The position numbers were made by a program, and so were the translations under genes. Of a DNA stretch of 64,000 bases, positions 22,275 to 32,527 are shown in pieces (the first letter of the stretch is position 1; every line of letters begins with the position of its first letter). This DNA comes from Aphanomyces cochlioides (taxonomy: Eukaryota > Oomycota > Saprolegniomycetes > Saprolegniales > Verrucalvaceae). The notes under the pieces were generated by a model. That model saw only the letters and a list, made by a program, of their open reading frames with translations. It was not told the origin of the DNA and did no database searches. The stretch covers positions 744,001 through 808,000 of the forward strand of contig JAHQRK010000004.1 of the NCBI GenBank assembly GCA_019828595.1, in the 5' to 3' direction.

Positions 22275-22698
22275 GGTTGTCACCACTATTTTTTCCCATT
22301 GAGTTGTCACCACTGATATAATTATTTAAATGATTCATACAAATTTATAGTATACATTTATAATACAATCTGATGAAATTTTTCGGAGTTCCCCTTGAGT
22401 TGTCACCAGTCAGATCTTATTGGAAGAAATGCAATGGTTCAATTAGATACCAGGGCCATAAATTTGTCGTGTTCATGCGTTGCAGTCGGCAAACCTGGAC
22501 CCAAATGAGCGTTGCAGGTTTTCAATCTCCCAAACTGGAGTCAGCCACTCGTAAAGTCGACATACGACTGCGAGGTGTTCATGATGATAATATGATTGGT
22601 AGATAAGTCTAATTTATACCCAATCAAATGTACCTCGTTTGATATCTGATTTCCTTTGGACTTGTCACCATTTTCGAAAATCATTCGTGGTGACAACC
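22275..22698. repeat. Five dispersed TTGTCACCA motifs
   Basis: GTTGTCACCACT at about 22277-22288 and 22303-22314, GTTGTCACCAGT at about 22399-22410, CTTGTCACCATT at about 22660-22671, and an inverted copy TGGTGACAAC at 22688-22697. Five copies of a 9-mer in about 425 bp is far more than expected by chance. Such clusters are typical of subterminal transposase-binding repeats. Confidence 0.5.
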
Positions 22699-23771
22699 AA
22701 CATGGACGAACTTTAAGAGTCCTTGGGCAGCTGAAGCAGCGGCATGAAGAAGTCCAAGACTGCGCTGGAGTCGCCGGCCAATTTGATAATCTGCGTCAAG
22801 ACCAGACGCAAACACGTCAACACGACATGGGGCCACCTGTCGACATGACCAAGAGTCAAGAAAATTCAAGTGGTCCAGACCATGCGTCACCATTTAGCGA
22901 AATGGCCACTACAGAGAAGGAAGACGTCAAGACCACAACAGACAAGAAAGAGAAGAACGACGTCACAAGTGAAAAGACAACCGTGAATGCCAACAAGCGT
23001 GTTCAAGGCGACTATGGCGACCTTCAAGACCAAAACGCGAAGGAACAACGCGTCATTACCACTCGCTCCAAAAAACGCATGCAAGGCGAGGATGGTGATC
23101 CCCACGAGAGGAAGAAACAACGGATCAGTGCACGCGTCCGGTTCTCGTTGCCAACCCAGAAGCGTCGTGCAATGGACGGCGAATGCGATGTGAGCTGCGC
23201 CAAGCGACGCAAATTTGCCACGAATGCAGAATCCGGCGGAGAGATGGAAGACCTCCAATGGATTGAGCATGAGAAGCGCATGTTCCGCTTGGAGATGCTA
23301 GCCGAAGCGAAGCAGTACAACGATATGGTGCGTTTTCACCAAACATTGTGGAAGACCTCCCAAGGACAACCGCATGGTGCGCAACAACCTAGCGTCAGCC
23401 AAACAAATACAACATACCCTCCGGTCGTGACCCCGGCCGACGCGACCGCTATGGAGAACGATTGCGCTCCACCCATCATCCCAACTGTCATCGAGAGTGC
23501 AAACGAGACCACTTGTCCTCCAATCATCCCTGTGGTGGTCAAGAGCGCCAAGGAGACCACCACTTCACCTCCACCGATCATCCCTGTGGTGGTCGAGAGC
23601 GCCAAGGAGACCACTTCTCCTCCACCGATCATCCCTGTGCTTGTCAAGAGCGCGAAGGAGATGAGTTGCCATCCTTCCATCATCCCCGTGGCTATGAAGA
23701 GCGCCAAGGAGACCACTCGTCCTCCGATCGTCCCCGTAGTCGACGCGAGCGCCAAGCGCCGCAGACACTAA
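22656..23771 (+). CDS. Hydrophilic protein with tandem PPIIPVVVKSAKETT repeats
   Basis: An open frame of 371 codons. The N-terminal two thirds are rich in Lys/Asp/Glu/Thr with nuclear-signal-like clusters (KKRMQGEDGDPHERKKQR; KRRKFATNAESG) and one helical segment (LQWIEHEKRMFRLEMLAEAK). The C-terminus (about 23465-23765) has six imperfect repeats of about 15-19 residues, consensus PPIIPVVVKSAKETT. The first residues overlap TTGTCACCA motifs of a probable mobile element, so the true start may be the Met at 22830 or an upstream exon. No family recognised. It could be an element-borne accessory protein or a host nuclear protein. Confidence 0.5.
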   Translation: MDLSPFSKIIRGDNQHGRTLRVLGQLKQRHEEVQDCAGVAGQFDNLRQDQTQTRQHDMGPPVDMTKSQENSSGPDHASPFSEMATTEKEDVKTTTDKKEKNDVTSEKTTVNANKRVQGDYGDLQDQNAKEQRVITTRSKKRMQGEDGDPHERKKQRISARVRFSLPTQKRRAMDGECDVSCAKRRKFATNAESGGEMEDLQWIEHEKRMFRLEMLAEAKQYNDMVRFHQTLWKTSQGQPHGAQQPSVSQTNTTYPPVVTPADATAMENDCAPPIIPTVIESANETTCPPIIPVVVKSAKETTTSPPPIIPVVVESAKETTSPPPIIPVLVKSAKEMSCHPSIIPVAMKSAKETTRPPIVPVVDASAKRRRH

Positions 23772-23789
23772 ACGTGTTGGATATGTAAC

Positions 23790-24205
23790 TGGAGGCTCAA
23801 TATCTATTTAAACTAGTTAATGCATCATTTCATGTTTTCAAACGCAGGTGCGCAATGCATGCAGTGTCGTCTTCGACGTCGTTATCCTCCGATGAGGCGA
23901 ACGACAGAGTCTAAAAATTCTCTTAGTCAATCCATGAACAGTCCAACAACTCGGTTGCTTCTTCTTACGCGACGCGTTTATAGGTATGTGAAGACTTGCG
24001 TCCTTGGTACGCGTCCTTCCACTTTGACAACCACGAGGGGGCTTTTGGCTGTCGGGATCCGTCGACTGGCTTGAATCGTACCTACTCAAAGACGACGCGA
24101 GGGTACAGTTTGGAGGCTTGGGCTCAGCGAGATCATGCATTTGCGTACTCCAGCGGAACAAAATTCCTCAAGGGAGACAGTATCAGCCTTGCGCGCCACG
24201 ATTAG
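23790..24205. repeat. Second, rearranged copy of the repeat seen at 21220-21440
   Basis: A stretch of about 35 nt around ATGCATCATTTCATGTTTTC (from 23819) occurs inverted near 21395-21440. A different segment, ACGACGCGAGGGTACA (about 24092-24107), occurs in direct orientation near 21255-21270. The two homologous blocks are therefore not simply one inverted repeat but have been shuffled. The ORFs here look like relics. Confidence 0.5.
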
Positions 24206-24720
24206 CTCAGTCAGCCTTGTAGGAAATGCACTTGCATTATGTCCACTGAATGACAACAACGGAACACTCAGGATTGCTTAGACACGCACTCTATGAACCT
24301 GAACCAACAAAGAAATGCATTTTGGGATTGCGTGCTCCCCCGGTGAGACTCGATTTGATCACGAGGATTCGACAGAGGCATCGACGATTCAATTGCACTG
24401 TCATTCTTGTCAAAAGAGTAATTCAATCCCGACTAACTGCTTGACTCTCCGTTAAGTGTACATCCTTTGGTTCATGTCTAGTCCATCCACGGCGCAATTC
24501 AATGGAGTCGACGAGGGTCCACGATTCTTTTTTCATGGAAAATTTATGAATTTTAGTTCATTCATAAATTAGTTAATTGAATAAATCAGAGATTTCTTAT
24601 TTTCGATGAATTTTCCAAAAATCTGAAAACTCTTTAAATTTGTGGACTATTTATTTTAAGAGGTCTATTTGCGATTGGTCCATGCATTTGCACCAGTCGA
24701 TCGATTTTCAGTGATTGAGA
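24206..24720. other. AT-rich spacer upstream of mitochondrial uS9
   Basis: Nothing was recognised apart from a strongly AT-rich block at about 24535-24660. Confidence 0.4.
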
Positions 24721-25512
24721 ATGCTCGCTCGAGCCTTCGCGGGATTGCGGCTCGGCGTCGCACGCCAGCCTGCAGCAGGACTAGGATGCGCCGGACATGT
24801 AGCAGGATTTGCTTCAAAAAAGAATCGAGATGACGACGACGAGGATAAGTCCCGCGACGACGACGATGACGACAAGGAAGATCCCGATGAAATCTGGTAT
24901 GAAGAATGGGGTCCTGAACCTGAAGTCGACGCGGACAACTGGTTTGGCTTCAAGGGCGATCTCGACGAAGTCACCGAAGACGGTACTGCCACATGGGTCC
25001 AAGCTGTGCGTAATATGGCTGATATCCACAACGAACGCGAGGCTATGGCGAAGCGAAAACGCCAAGAAGCCTACGCCAAGAAGCAAATCACTCGTGTTGT
25101 TGAAGTGGACGAATTCGGTCGTGCTTATGGCACGGGTCGCCGCAAGACAAGCTCTGCTCGCGTGTGGGTCAAACGCAGTGCCACCGATGGTCAAGGCATC
25201 ATTCGTGTCAACAAGATGGATCTTGTCGACTACTTTGCCCGCGACACGCACCGTCACGAAATTTTGCGACCATTTATGGAAATCGACCATTTGGGCAACT
25301 TTGATGTTTACTGCACAGTCCGTGGCGGTGGATTGAGCGGCCAAGCCGGTGCTGTGCGCCACGGGATCAGTCGTGCGTTGGAAAAGTTCAACCCTGACTT
25401 CCGTCCTTCACTCAAGAGCGTCGGCTTCTTGACCCGCGACTCGCGTATGGTCGAAAGCAAGAAAGCTGGTCGTAAGAAGGCTCGTAAGTCCTTCCAGTGG
25501 GTTAAGAGATAG
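24721..25512 (+). CDS. MRPS9: Mitochondrial ribosomal protein uS9m
   Basis: The N-terminus is a typical mitochondrial leader ([20 protein letters not shown]: Arg/Ala-rich, no acids). An Asp-rich linker (about residues 37-57) follows, then the uS9 domain: [50 protein letters not shown], and the C-terminal basic tail ending WVKR. In the family this tail reaches the P-site tRNA. 263 residues, no intron. The ATG at 24721 is used; an in-frame TTG just upstream is unlikely. Confidence 0.95.
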   Translation: MLARAFAGLRLGVARQPAAGLGCAGHVAGFASKKNRDDDDEDKSRDDDDDDKEDPDEIWYEEWGPEPEVDADNWFGFKGDLDEVTEDGTATWVQAVRNMADIHNEREAMAKRKRQEAYAKKQITRVVEVDEFGRAYGTGRRKTSSARVWVKRSATDGQGIIRVNKMDLVDYFARDTHRHEILRPFMEIDHLGNFDVYCTVRGGGLSGQAGAVRHGISRALEKFNPDFRPSLKSVGFLTRDSRMVESKKAGRKKARKSFQWVKR

Positions 25513-25675
25513 AGAGCGTGGCTCCGAGCGAGCATGTCTGCAGGAGATAACTTGTTCCAGTACAAAATTGCATTTTTCCATACTGCACTTTTTCATTTTT
25601 ATTCATTATCGTGCACCCTCATACAAACTTTAAGCTCATTTTATAAAATTACAACTTCTTGGAGCTCCAAGCATC

Positions 25676-26932
25676 ATGAATGGGTTCATCAACTTGACCA
25701 AGCCGCCAGGACTGACTTCGCACGACTGTGTGGCGCGCGTCCGTCGAATGCTCAAGACAAAGAAGGTTGGACATGCAGGAACGCTTGATCCAATGGCAAC
25801 TGGCGTCTTGCCCCTTGCAATCAACCGCGCGACCAAGTTCATTCAGGTTCAACATCGACCATTTTGAAAAGTTGCGCGCGAAACTCATATCGACCACTCG
25901 TAGTTCCTCGACAAGTCCAAGGCGTATGATGGAACGATCCGCTTTGGCATCACGACTGACTCGGACGATATCACAGGGTACTCATTCGCTGCTAGTCTCG
26001 GCGTGGATTGAACTCTGGCGTGGTCTAGGACAATCTTGCATCAACACGCAGTCCCATGGTTGACGCAGGAACGCATCGAATCCGAGCTGAACAAGTAGAG
26101 AAGGACAAGAGAATGCTCAGAGGCTGATGGATTCTAGGCTCGTCGGCCATATCACACAGAGACCGCCTGTGATTAGCGCGCTCAAGAAAGATGGAAGTCG
26201 ACTCTATGCACTTGCGCGCGAAGGCATGGTACAGAAGCATATCCATCGATTGATCGACAAAATCATACGGACTACAGGCGACTCTGGAAGATGTGCCGCT
26301 ACGGAAGGTCTCGATTCATTCGATCGACATCGAGCGATTTGATCCTGGCGAGTTTCCTGAAGTAAATCTCCTCTTGCTTGCGCTCCATTTGCTCATGGCG
26401 CGGTCTCTTCTCTGTAGATGACGATACGTGTTGCGTGCAGCGAAGGAACGTATATCCGTTCCATCGCTCGTGAATGTGGCGAGCGCATCCCCATGCCACA
26501 CGAGCTCCAAGCTGAAGCTCCCAACGTCGGGGCCACACTGTCCATGCTCCACCGTCGACAAAGCGGCAGCTTTCACAGCACAACGAGCTACACACTGGAA
26601 GATATCCAGGTCGCTCTTCTTCTTCCGTGGCCACGATCTCATGAGGACATCGACAATAGGACGGAAACTTTACCTTGAGCTCCATCGAGTCTGCTTTGAC
26701 ACATCTGCCTAAGTGGTTCGTCGACTCTGATACTGAAGCAAGATGGCTTCTGGGCAAACCTGTCTTGTGTGTTGATTCTTCGTCCTTCATGACACCTCAA
26801 GTCGTCGTTGCAGTCTACCGGCGCGAAGATCCGTCCATGTTTCTCGGCGTGACAACACTCATGCGCTCCGAAGACGACAGCGACAAGCCGTATATCGTGA
26901 CGGGCTCGAGGATCTTTGCAATGCCACAGTGA
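25676..26932 (+). CDS. tRNA pseudouridine-55 synthase, TruB/Pus4 type
   Basis: Seven exons were joined by eye. Exon 1: [20 protein letters not shown] and [18 protein letters not shown], the TruB signature with the catalytic Asp of GTLDP. Later exons: [68 protein letters not shown]; and a last exon with a PUA-like part (GKPVLCVD ... [11 protein letters not shown]). Introns are 40-70 nt. Role by family: conversion of U55 of the T-loop of tRNAs, in the nucleus/cytosol or mitochondrion. It ends 2 nt from the stop of the convergent gene at 26935. Confidence 0.9.
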
Positions 26933-26934
26933 TC

Positions 26935-28010
26935 TTAAGACTCATAATCTTCCGCACGAAACGTTTGCGCCGCGTGGATATGCGCTAGCCAAGCCGCTTG
27001 TTCCACTGCCGACGCCACACGGAAGCACAAGCTCTTCGGTTCTTTGCGCACGATGACTTTTTCAATCAAGCTCTTGGTCCCGATGAGTTCCATGAGTGCT
27101 TCCGGCTCCACAACTTGGCTCTTTTCGTCTTCAGGAATGGGAACCTCATCCTCTGGAGAGTCTGAAGCGATCACACTCTGCTTCGGTGGTATCTCCGTGA
27201 CTGTGAAACCAAACTTATCATCATCGCGAGTGGCAGCAACTGTGCAGTTGACAACGTTGACCGAGACGAGCGAGTCTTGCATCGTGGCGACCGTTGCCGC
27301 GACTGCCTTGTCTTCCGTTGGATAGTAGTTGAGATAGCCGCATTGCATCTTGAGGTAGACCGTCGACCATGGCTTGTACTTGCTACGACTGTTCCATTTG
27401 CGAACGACGCCAATCTTGGTCGGCGTCTTAACGAATGTCACGTTGCATGGAGTGGATGTCTTGGCAGAGACCCCATGGGCTTTAAAGAAGTTGATCATCT
27501 GCAACACTTCAATGTGAAAGACGACGACAGGGTCTTACCTGCAGCAACAAAGCTTCTTGCATTTGATCGACGTCGTCGTACTCGTCGTGACGGGTCGAGA
27601 TCTCTGTTGTCTCATCGAGTCTTATTGTCACCCCATTCACCGCAACCACGAGGCTTCCTAGAGCAAGTATCGTCAAGTCAACTGGAAAGGATGACCGACT
27701 GACCGACGGAGAGAGTTGGGTAGAGCTCCGAGTCAACGAAGAGGACGACAAGGCTATTGCCCATGCGGTCAAATGTGAATGGAAAGCCGTCGTTGATGGC
27801 ATCGCGAAGGATAAATGACGCCTCCTCGAACTGAACTTCGTCGAGGTTGATCGGTCGTGCGGGTGGCGACGGCGGTCTTTCAACGGAGCCTTCTGTCGAA
27901 ATTGTGGGAGGCCCGACGATCGGCTTCTCAATCCGCAATGGCCACTCTCTCTTGGTCACATAGCGTCTGTTGAATGCATCGCGGATTGCTCGGTACTCCC
28001 TCGGGATCAT
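26935..28010 (-). CDS. PDZ-like and PH-domain protein
   Basis: Three exons. The first starts MIPREYRAIRDAFNRRYVTK at 28010. The middle contains a PDZ-like core (FTFDRMGNSLVVLFVDSELY ... LGSLVVAVNGVTI ... EALLLQMINFFKAHG). The last exon has a PH-like domain (GVVRKWNSRSKYKPWSTVYL, then LCFRVASAVEQAAWLAHIHA at the C-terminal helix, with the usual Trp). PH domains bind phosphoinositides or proteins, so a membrane-linked adaptor is inferred. The PDZ call is weaker than the PH call. An inverted near-copy of its first codons lies just upstream (28035-28097). Confidence 0.7.
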
Positions 28011-28097
28011 GGAGAGCACAGTTACTTAAGTCTTGTAACTGCTACTCTCCATGCTCCTGACGGAGCACTGAGCATCTGCGATGCATTCAACAGACGC
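27963..28097. repeat. Long imperfect palindrome at the start of the PDZ/PH gene
   Basis: 27963-28025 faces 28035-28097 around a 9-nt spacer. The outer 20 nt of each arm (GCGTCTGTTGAATGCATCGC) match perfectly and the inner 43 nt match at roughly three quarters. One arm is the first 16 codons of the gene, so the 5' leader carries a reverse copy of the coding start. Confidence 0.7.
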
Positions 28098-29259
28098 GAG
28101 GTTGGTGGAAGTTGAAGAGATTCGTCGTCACCGCCATCTTGACTATCTCACGCTGCAGTGTTCGTTGTTCATACGAAAGCGAATCCTCCTCAATGAGGAG
28201 TCTCATCCTTTTTGATAAGAGTAGATTTCCTTGATTACCTGAGCGTGTGGTTTTTGCCTCCGTCGTGACGTTCTCTCTCTGAAGAGTTCATGAATAACGT
28301 GTGTCACCGTCAAGAGGAGCATGCAACAGACAACGCCGACGACTTTTTGTGATCTTGGATCTGAGTGCTTCCAAGATGGAATCGATCATCTTGACTCTTG
28401 GCACATGATATCACTCGTCAAGACTCTGGACAAGTGTCAGGCAATGCATGAACAAACCGTTTGCGTGTCTTGACAGAGTTCAGCCCGAGGCATTACTCCA
28501 CCTTACAACCACTGCACAAGGCGCACACACAACGCCGCATCGCGCTACAGTATCACAGTGCTGATGCACGCTGCGCACGTTCCATTGGGCAGACTCAACT
28601 TGAAGCAACGCGACGAGACCTGTGAGAAACCTCCATCTCGCACGGCATGACCATCCTCCTCAGCCGCTCAACCACGCTCTCACAGTAGACGCCGTCTCAA
28701 ACTTGATCATCTTCATGACGAGATCCCATGGTCTTCACTGCATTTGCATCCACCGCCAAGGAAAAACATGAGACGGAGATGGCGCGCTTCCTTGAATCCA
28801 CATGGCATCTTCATGATGTGGATGTCACCTCTAATTGAAAAATGACTGGATTAAAGTATACTCGGAACATTTTCAATAAAAAAGGCGCCAAACTTCCATA
28901 CAAATTACAAGCTTAAACTTCGCTGGTGGTGAATTCTCGCTTAGGAAACGCCGCTAACGCCGTTCCTGTTCGCAATTGTTCATGGATTTGACCATGCGTC
29001 ACGTCGAGCTGGGTGGAAGTCGCCAGAGGGTGAGTCGACAACAGGTTCGACTTGACTCAAGTCGAACCTGCAACACTTGGAAATTATGATATGGATATGC
29101 GATGACTATACAAATTCCAAGTCTATTTTTGAAATAAGCGGCTGGAATTCCAGAAAAAAGGACGTTTCATGACTGTGGATGCAGCAGGGTGTGTCACGAC
29201 TGCCATGAGTGACGGGAGAGAGCACGCCACAGGACATTTTCCATTTTCTCGTGACGAGC
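28098..29259. other. 1.2-kb spacer with a perfect hairpin
   Basis: No coding feature was seen. CAGGTTCGACTT (29042-29053) and AAGTCGAACCTG (29059-29070) form a 12-bp perfect stem with a 5-nt loop, 190 nt before the expansin-like gene. Confidence 0.5.
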
Positions 29260-30453
29260 ATGCGGAGCTTTGTCGCAGTACTGGCTTTCGTCGCAGGTGC
29301 CACCGCGTTCACGGGAGACGGCACGGCGTATAACCTCGACAACCCGAACCATGGCAACTGCAACTTTATGCGTTATCCCCCCGCAGCGAAAACAAACTTC
29401 GTGGCCGTCGCCCCGGAACACTTTGCCAAGACAAAAGGCTGTGGCAAATGCATCCAAGTCCAATGCACAGATCCCAAATGTCAAGGCGCGACAGCCTCCG
29501 AAATCCTTTATGTTGTCGATCAATGTCCAGGATGTGCCGCTGACGACTTGGACTTCTCGAGAGATGTCTTCATGAAACTTACAAATGGCATCGAACCTGG
29601 TCGACTCAAGATGACTTGGTCCTTTGTCCCGTGCCCAATCTCGACAGACATGTACATTTGCAAGAAAGACGGCAGCAATCCAACGTGGCTGGCACTCCAA
29701 CCCACCGACACAACCACTGGCGTTTCCTCCATGAAGATCAATGGCAAAGACACCACGATGGTCGATTCTGCATTGTACTACAAGCTCGAAAGCAGTCCTG
29801 GCGTTGATTTATCCAAGGTTGCATTGGAAATCACGCCAGATGACGGAGGTGCTGCTGTCCAAGTCACGCTTGACTTGTCCAAAGACGGATGTGTATCCAC
29901 TGGCAAGCAATTCTCCAGCAGCGGTGGTCCGTCTCCTGCGTCGTCATCAGCACCGAGTGTGGTTACCACCAACGCTCCTACAACTGCTACAACCACAACT
30001 TTAGCCCCCACCACTGCAACTCCAACAACCGCTGCACCAACTACAGTAGCTCCTACCACTACTGTCGCCACGCCAGCACCCACAACCACCGATGCACCTA
30101 CGACAACCGCGACTGAAGCTCCCACGACCACCAGTGCGACTTCATCGACATCTACTGAAAGCTCTGACGTGGCTTCTGCTCCATCCACTACATCTAGCCA
30201 GGAATCTTCCTCGACGACGCCAGCCCCTAAAGCCCAAGAAGTCTCCGTGAAGGAAGAAGGAAAAGCCTCGCCAACCAACTTGTCGGGTTACGTCCTCGGC
30301 GCTTTTGGGGCATGCGGTGTAGCCGCGGCGCTAGTAGCAATCATTCGTATCCGACGGAAGCAGTGGATGGACAAGCAGGAAGAGATGGAGTACGACGTCG
30401 CTCAGTCGGCTCTGGCTGCACGACCCACGAACGAAAGCATTGCCATCCTCTAG
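29260..30453 (+). CDS. Expansin-like protein with Thr-rich stalk and C-terminal membrane anchor
   Basis: A signal peptide (MRSFVAVLAFVAGATAF) leads a double-psi barrel/GH45-like domain (GDGTAYNLDNPNHGNC; GKCIQVQC; VVDQCPGCAADDLDFS, with the conserved Asp; SFVPCPIS). A second beta domain follows like the expansin CBM63 module (KLESSPGVDLSKVALEITPD). A Thr/Ala/Pro stalk of about 110 residues comes next (about 29935-30230), then a helix (YVLGAFGACGVAAALVAIIR) and a basic cytosolic tail. Free expansins loosen cellulose networks; oomycete walls contain cellulose. The anchor suggests a cell-surface form acting on the own wall, but secretion towards host walls cannot be excluded. No intron. 398 residues from the chosen ATG. 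Confidence 0.85.
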   Translation: MRSFVAVLAFVAGATAFTGDGTAYNLDNPNHGNCNFMRYPPAAKTNFVAVAPEHFAKTKGCGKCIQVQCTDPKCQGATASEILYVVDQCPGCAADDLDFSRDVFMKLTNGIEPGRLKMTWSFVPCPISTDMYICKKDGSNPTWLALQPTDTTTGVSSMKINGKDTTMVDSALYYKLESSPGVDLSKVALEITPDDGGAAVQVTLDLSKDGCVSTGKQFSSSGGPSPASSSAPSVVTTNAPTTATTTTLAPTTATPTTAAPTTVAPTTTVATPAPTTTDAPTTTATEAPTTTSATSSTSTESSDVASAPSTTSSQESSSTTPAPKAQEVSVKEEGKASPTNLSGYVLGAFGACGVAAALVAIIRIRRKQWMDKQEEMEYDVAQSALAARPTNESIAIL

Positions 30454-30602
30454 CCGCGCTGTTTCTCCATGTTCCAAGTCTCCAACATATAATATGTTAC
30501 AGTTTTCACAAATATAATTTGTACCCAGTTATTATTTTATACAGTTTTACAATATATTGAATTCCACAATACTGTAACCTGACGTGTCGATCAAAGTCGG
30601 CC

Positions 30603-31544
30603 ATGACAACGACGAAAGGAAGGGAGCTCCGATATCAGCGCCTTATTCACACCTGCAAGGCATTCCTTGCGTCCACAAGTACTGCCCATGTGACGAATAT
30701 AGACATAGCCAAGGTATGCTGCTCGAATCGCGCGAGAATTTTCACCAGAGACCAATTTGTAGTACCTCCGATGTATCCAGTTTGAACTGAAAGCGATCCA
30801 AGCAGACGATTCATTCGTCAACTCGCCATTCCACGACGATTTGCTAGCGATAGAAGCTGATTTGAAGCACTTGCAAGTGCCAACGGAGGACAAGGAGTAT
30901 CGATTTCCAACGCATGATCAACTTCGAGAACGTCGGAAGCGAATGATCGCACTGCGGAATCGATCTTCGACTGGCGAGACTGGCGCCATGGACGTGATAC
31001 TATCCCACATGGAAAACAAAGCCGCGAGTGCATGGGAAGACAAGAACGCGAGTCTCATGGACGACGAATTCATGTCGTTTTCCACCGACGATATTGTCGC
31101 CCCGAAAGCAAAACCGCCGTCGATCAGTGCAATCCGCGAACAACTCGGGTACGACACAACGACTCTGTTCATTAGTTCATATCTTTGTGCAGGTTGGTTC
31201 CCTCTCGTTCCAAGGACAGAACCAGTTTATCTGCTGCAAAGAGCATCGAGGAGAAGGAGAAGCTCGAAGCAGAGTTGAAAGCTCTCTCGAGCCAGCTCAA
31301 GCATGCAACCCAGGGATTGAACCAGAATTTAAAAGCAGACGCGCATCTCCTAGACCAAGTGGCTCTCGATGCCGAAGCCAACCAAGCCAAGCTAGACCAA
31401 GAGAACCGCAGGCTGAAAGTCCAGCTCGAGTCGCGTATCAGCTTTTTCACGACGGTCTACCTCATCCTCGGCCTCTTTGTCGTATTTATTGGTATGTACT
31501 TCTTCATGAAGATCTTCTCCAAGCGCCACTACCCACTCTTCTAA
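30603..31544 (+). CDS. USE1: Use1-type Q-SNARE
   Basis: Three exons (30603-30713, about 30781-31148, about 31193-31544). The N-terminus is helical. The C-terminus has a SNARE helix (KALSSQLKHATQGLNQNLKA ... ALDAEANQAKLDQENRRL) followed directly by a tail anchor (FFTTVYLILGLFVVFIGMYF). The spacing of anchor and helix and the 'NLKAD..LLDQV' pattern match Use1, the ER SNARE for Golgi-to-ER (COPI) fusion. The ArfGAP at 9024 serves the same route. The stop lies 18 nt from that of the convergent gene at 31563. Confidence 0.75.
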
Positions 31545-31562
31545 CTCGAACGAGAAATCTCT

Positions 31563-32451
31563 TCATGAAAAATAGACGCTGGTTTTGCGCGGATCGTTCA
31601 CGGGCGGATGTTTCTTGGTCATCTCTCGATACACATCGGACGGCAAGGCTGGAATATGGCTTGATGTCGTGTAGTCGAGCTTGTCGTGACCAAAGGAATA
31701 ATGGCATTTCCTCAAATCTGCCCCAGTCAACAAAACCACCACATAGGGATCATGCTCACCTTCTTTCACGTCCGCGGCCATGACGGCGCATTTGGCATCC
31801 TTTTGATCGAAGTTCATCGTGCCTTTGGCCGTCGAGACGTAGTTGATCTCGTCGTCACCATAGACAAACGGACATTTCTTGGGCCCTGCTCCCATTCACC
31901 ATCGCATGAGCAAGGAATTCATTGATTTTTGGAGGTCTACCTGTGATTTTGCGGGTTTCCTCGCGCATGGCAATGGATTTGCGCATGTCTTCGCGGTTCC
32001 ACTTCGTTGCGTCTTTGGTCGACGTTGTGAACTGTGGCTTTTCATAGCCAACGATCGCCGATGTCTGCGTGAGCATGATCTTTGCCTCGACGTTGAGTTT
32101 CGCAGTGTACTTGTGCAATTCGCCCGTCGGGTCGTCGAGCTTGGCGCTCGTGGCGTAGCTCAGTGGCTTTTCATTGACGTCACCCAAGTCGAAATGGCGC
32201 TTGCTGTGCTCTGCAAGAATGCTCTTTCGCATCTGGTCGTGGTTTCCATGGCCGTGCCGCCGCACTAATGCGTTCATGTCTTTCGTGGACGTTGAATAGT
32301 CGATCCTGTCATAGCCGACAACGATGCTCGACTTCTGGAGCTCCGCGCGAGCTTGTTTCTCCAGCTCGGACGGCATGAACGCTCTGCAATATTCCCAAAT
32401 GCGATGGCCATCTTGGATCGAGTCTATCTTTAGCGTGGCGACGAGCATCAA
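31563..32451 (-). CDS. Four-repeat protein of GYDxxxYxTSxKD type, possible axonemal protein
   Basis: Two exons joined across an intron at about 31889-31938. Four copies of a short motif are spread along the chain: VVGYDRIDYSTSTKD, IVGYEKPQFTTSTKD, VYGDDEINYVSTAKG and SFGHDKLDYTTSSH. Basic helical stretches lie between (MRKSILAEHSKRHFDLGD; MRKSIAMREETRKITG). No enzyme domain, signal or membrane segment. Evenly spaced short motifs with Tyr/Thr/Ser/Lys are common among proteins that line axonemal microtubules, and this window has other flagellar genes; that role is a guess. The start at 32451 is the first Met of the frame; MPSELEKQ further in is an alternative. Confidence 0.6.
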
Positions 32452-32527
32452 ACTATAAATACCGCGCTCATGCTCTTTTATCCCATGTTTAGGTAGTTCC
32501 TTCTAGCTCATGCCGCAATTCGTCCAT

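Noticed and set aside
29778..30278. 166-codon Val/Gly-rich frame antisense to the expansin stalk
   Set aside because: Reverse complement of Thr/Ala/Pro codons; no protein-like features.
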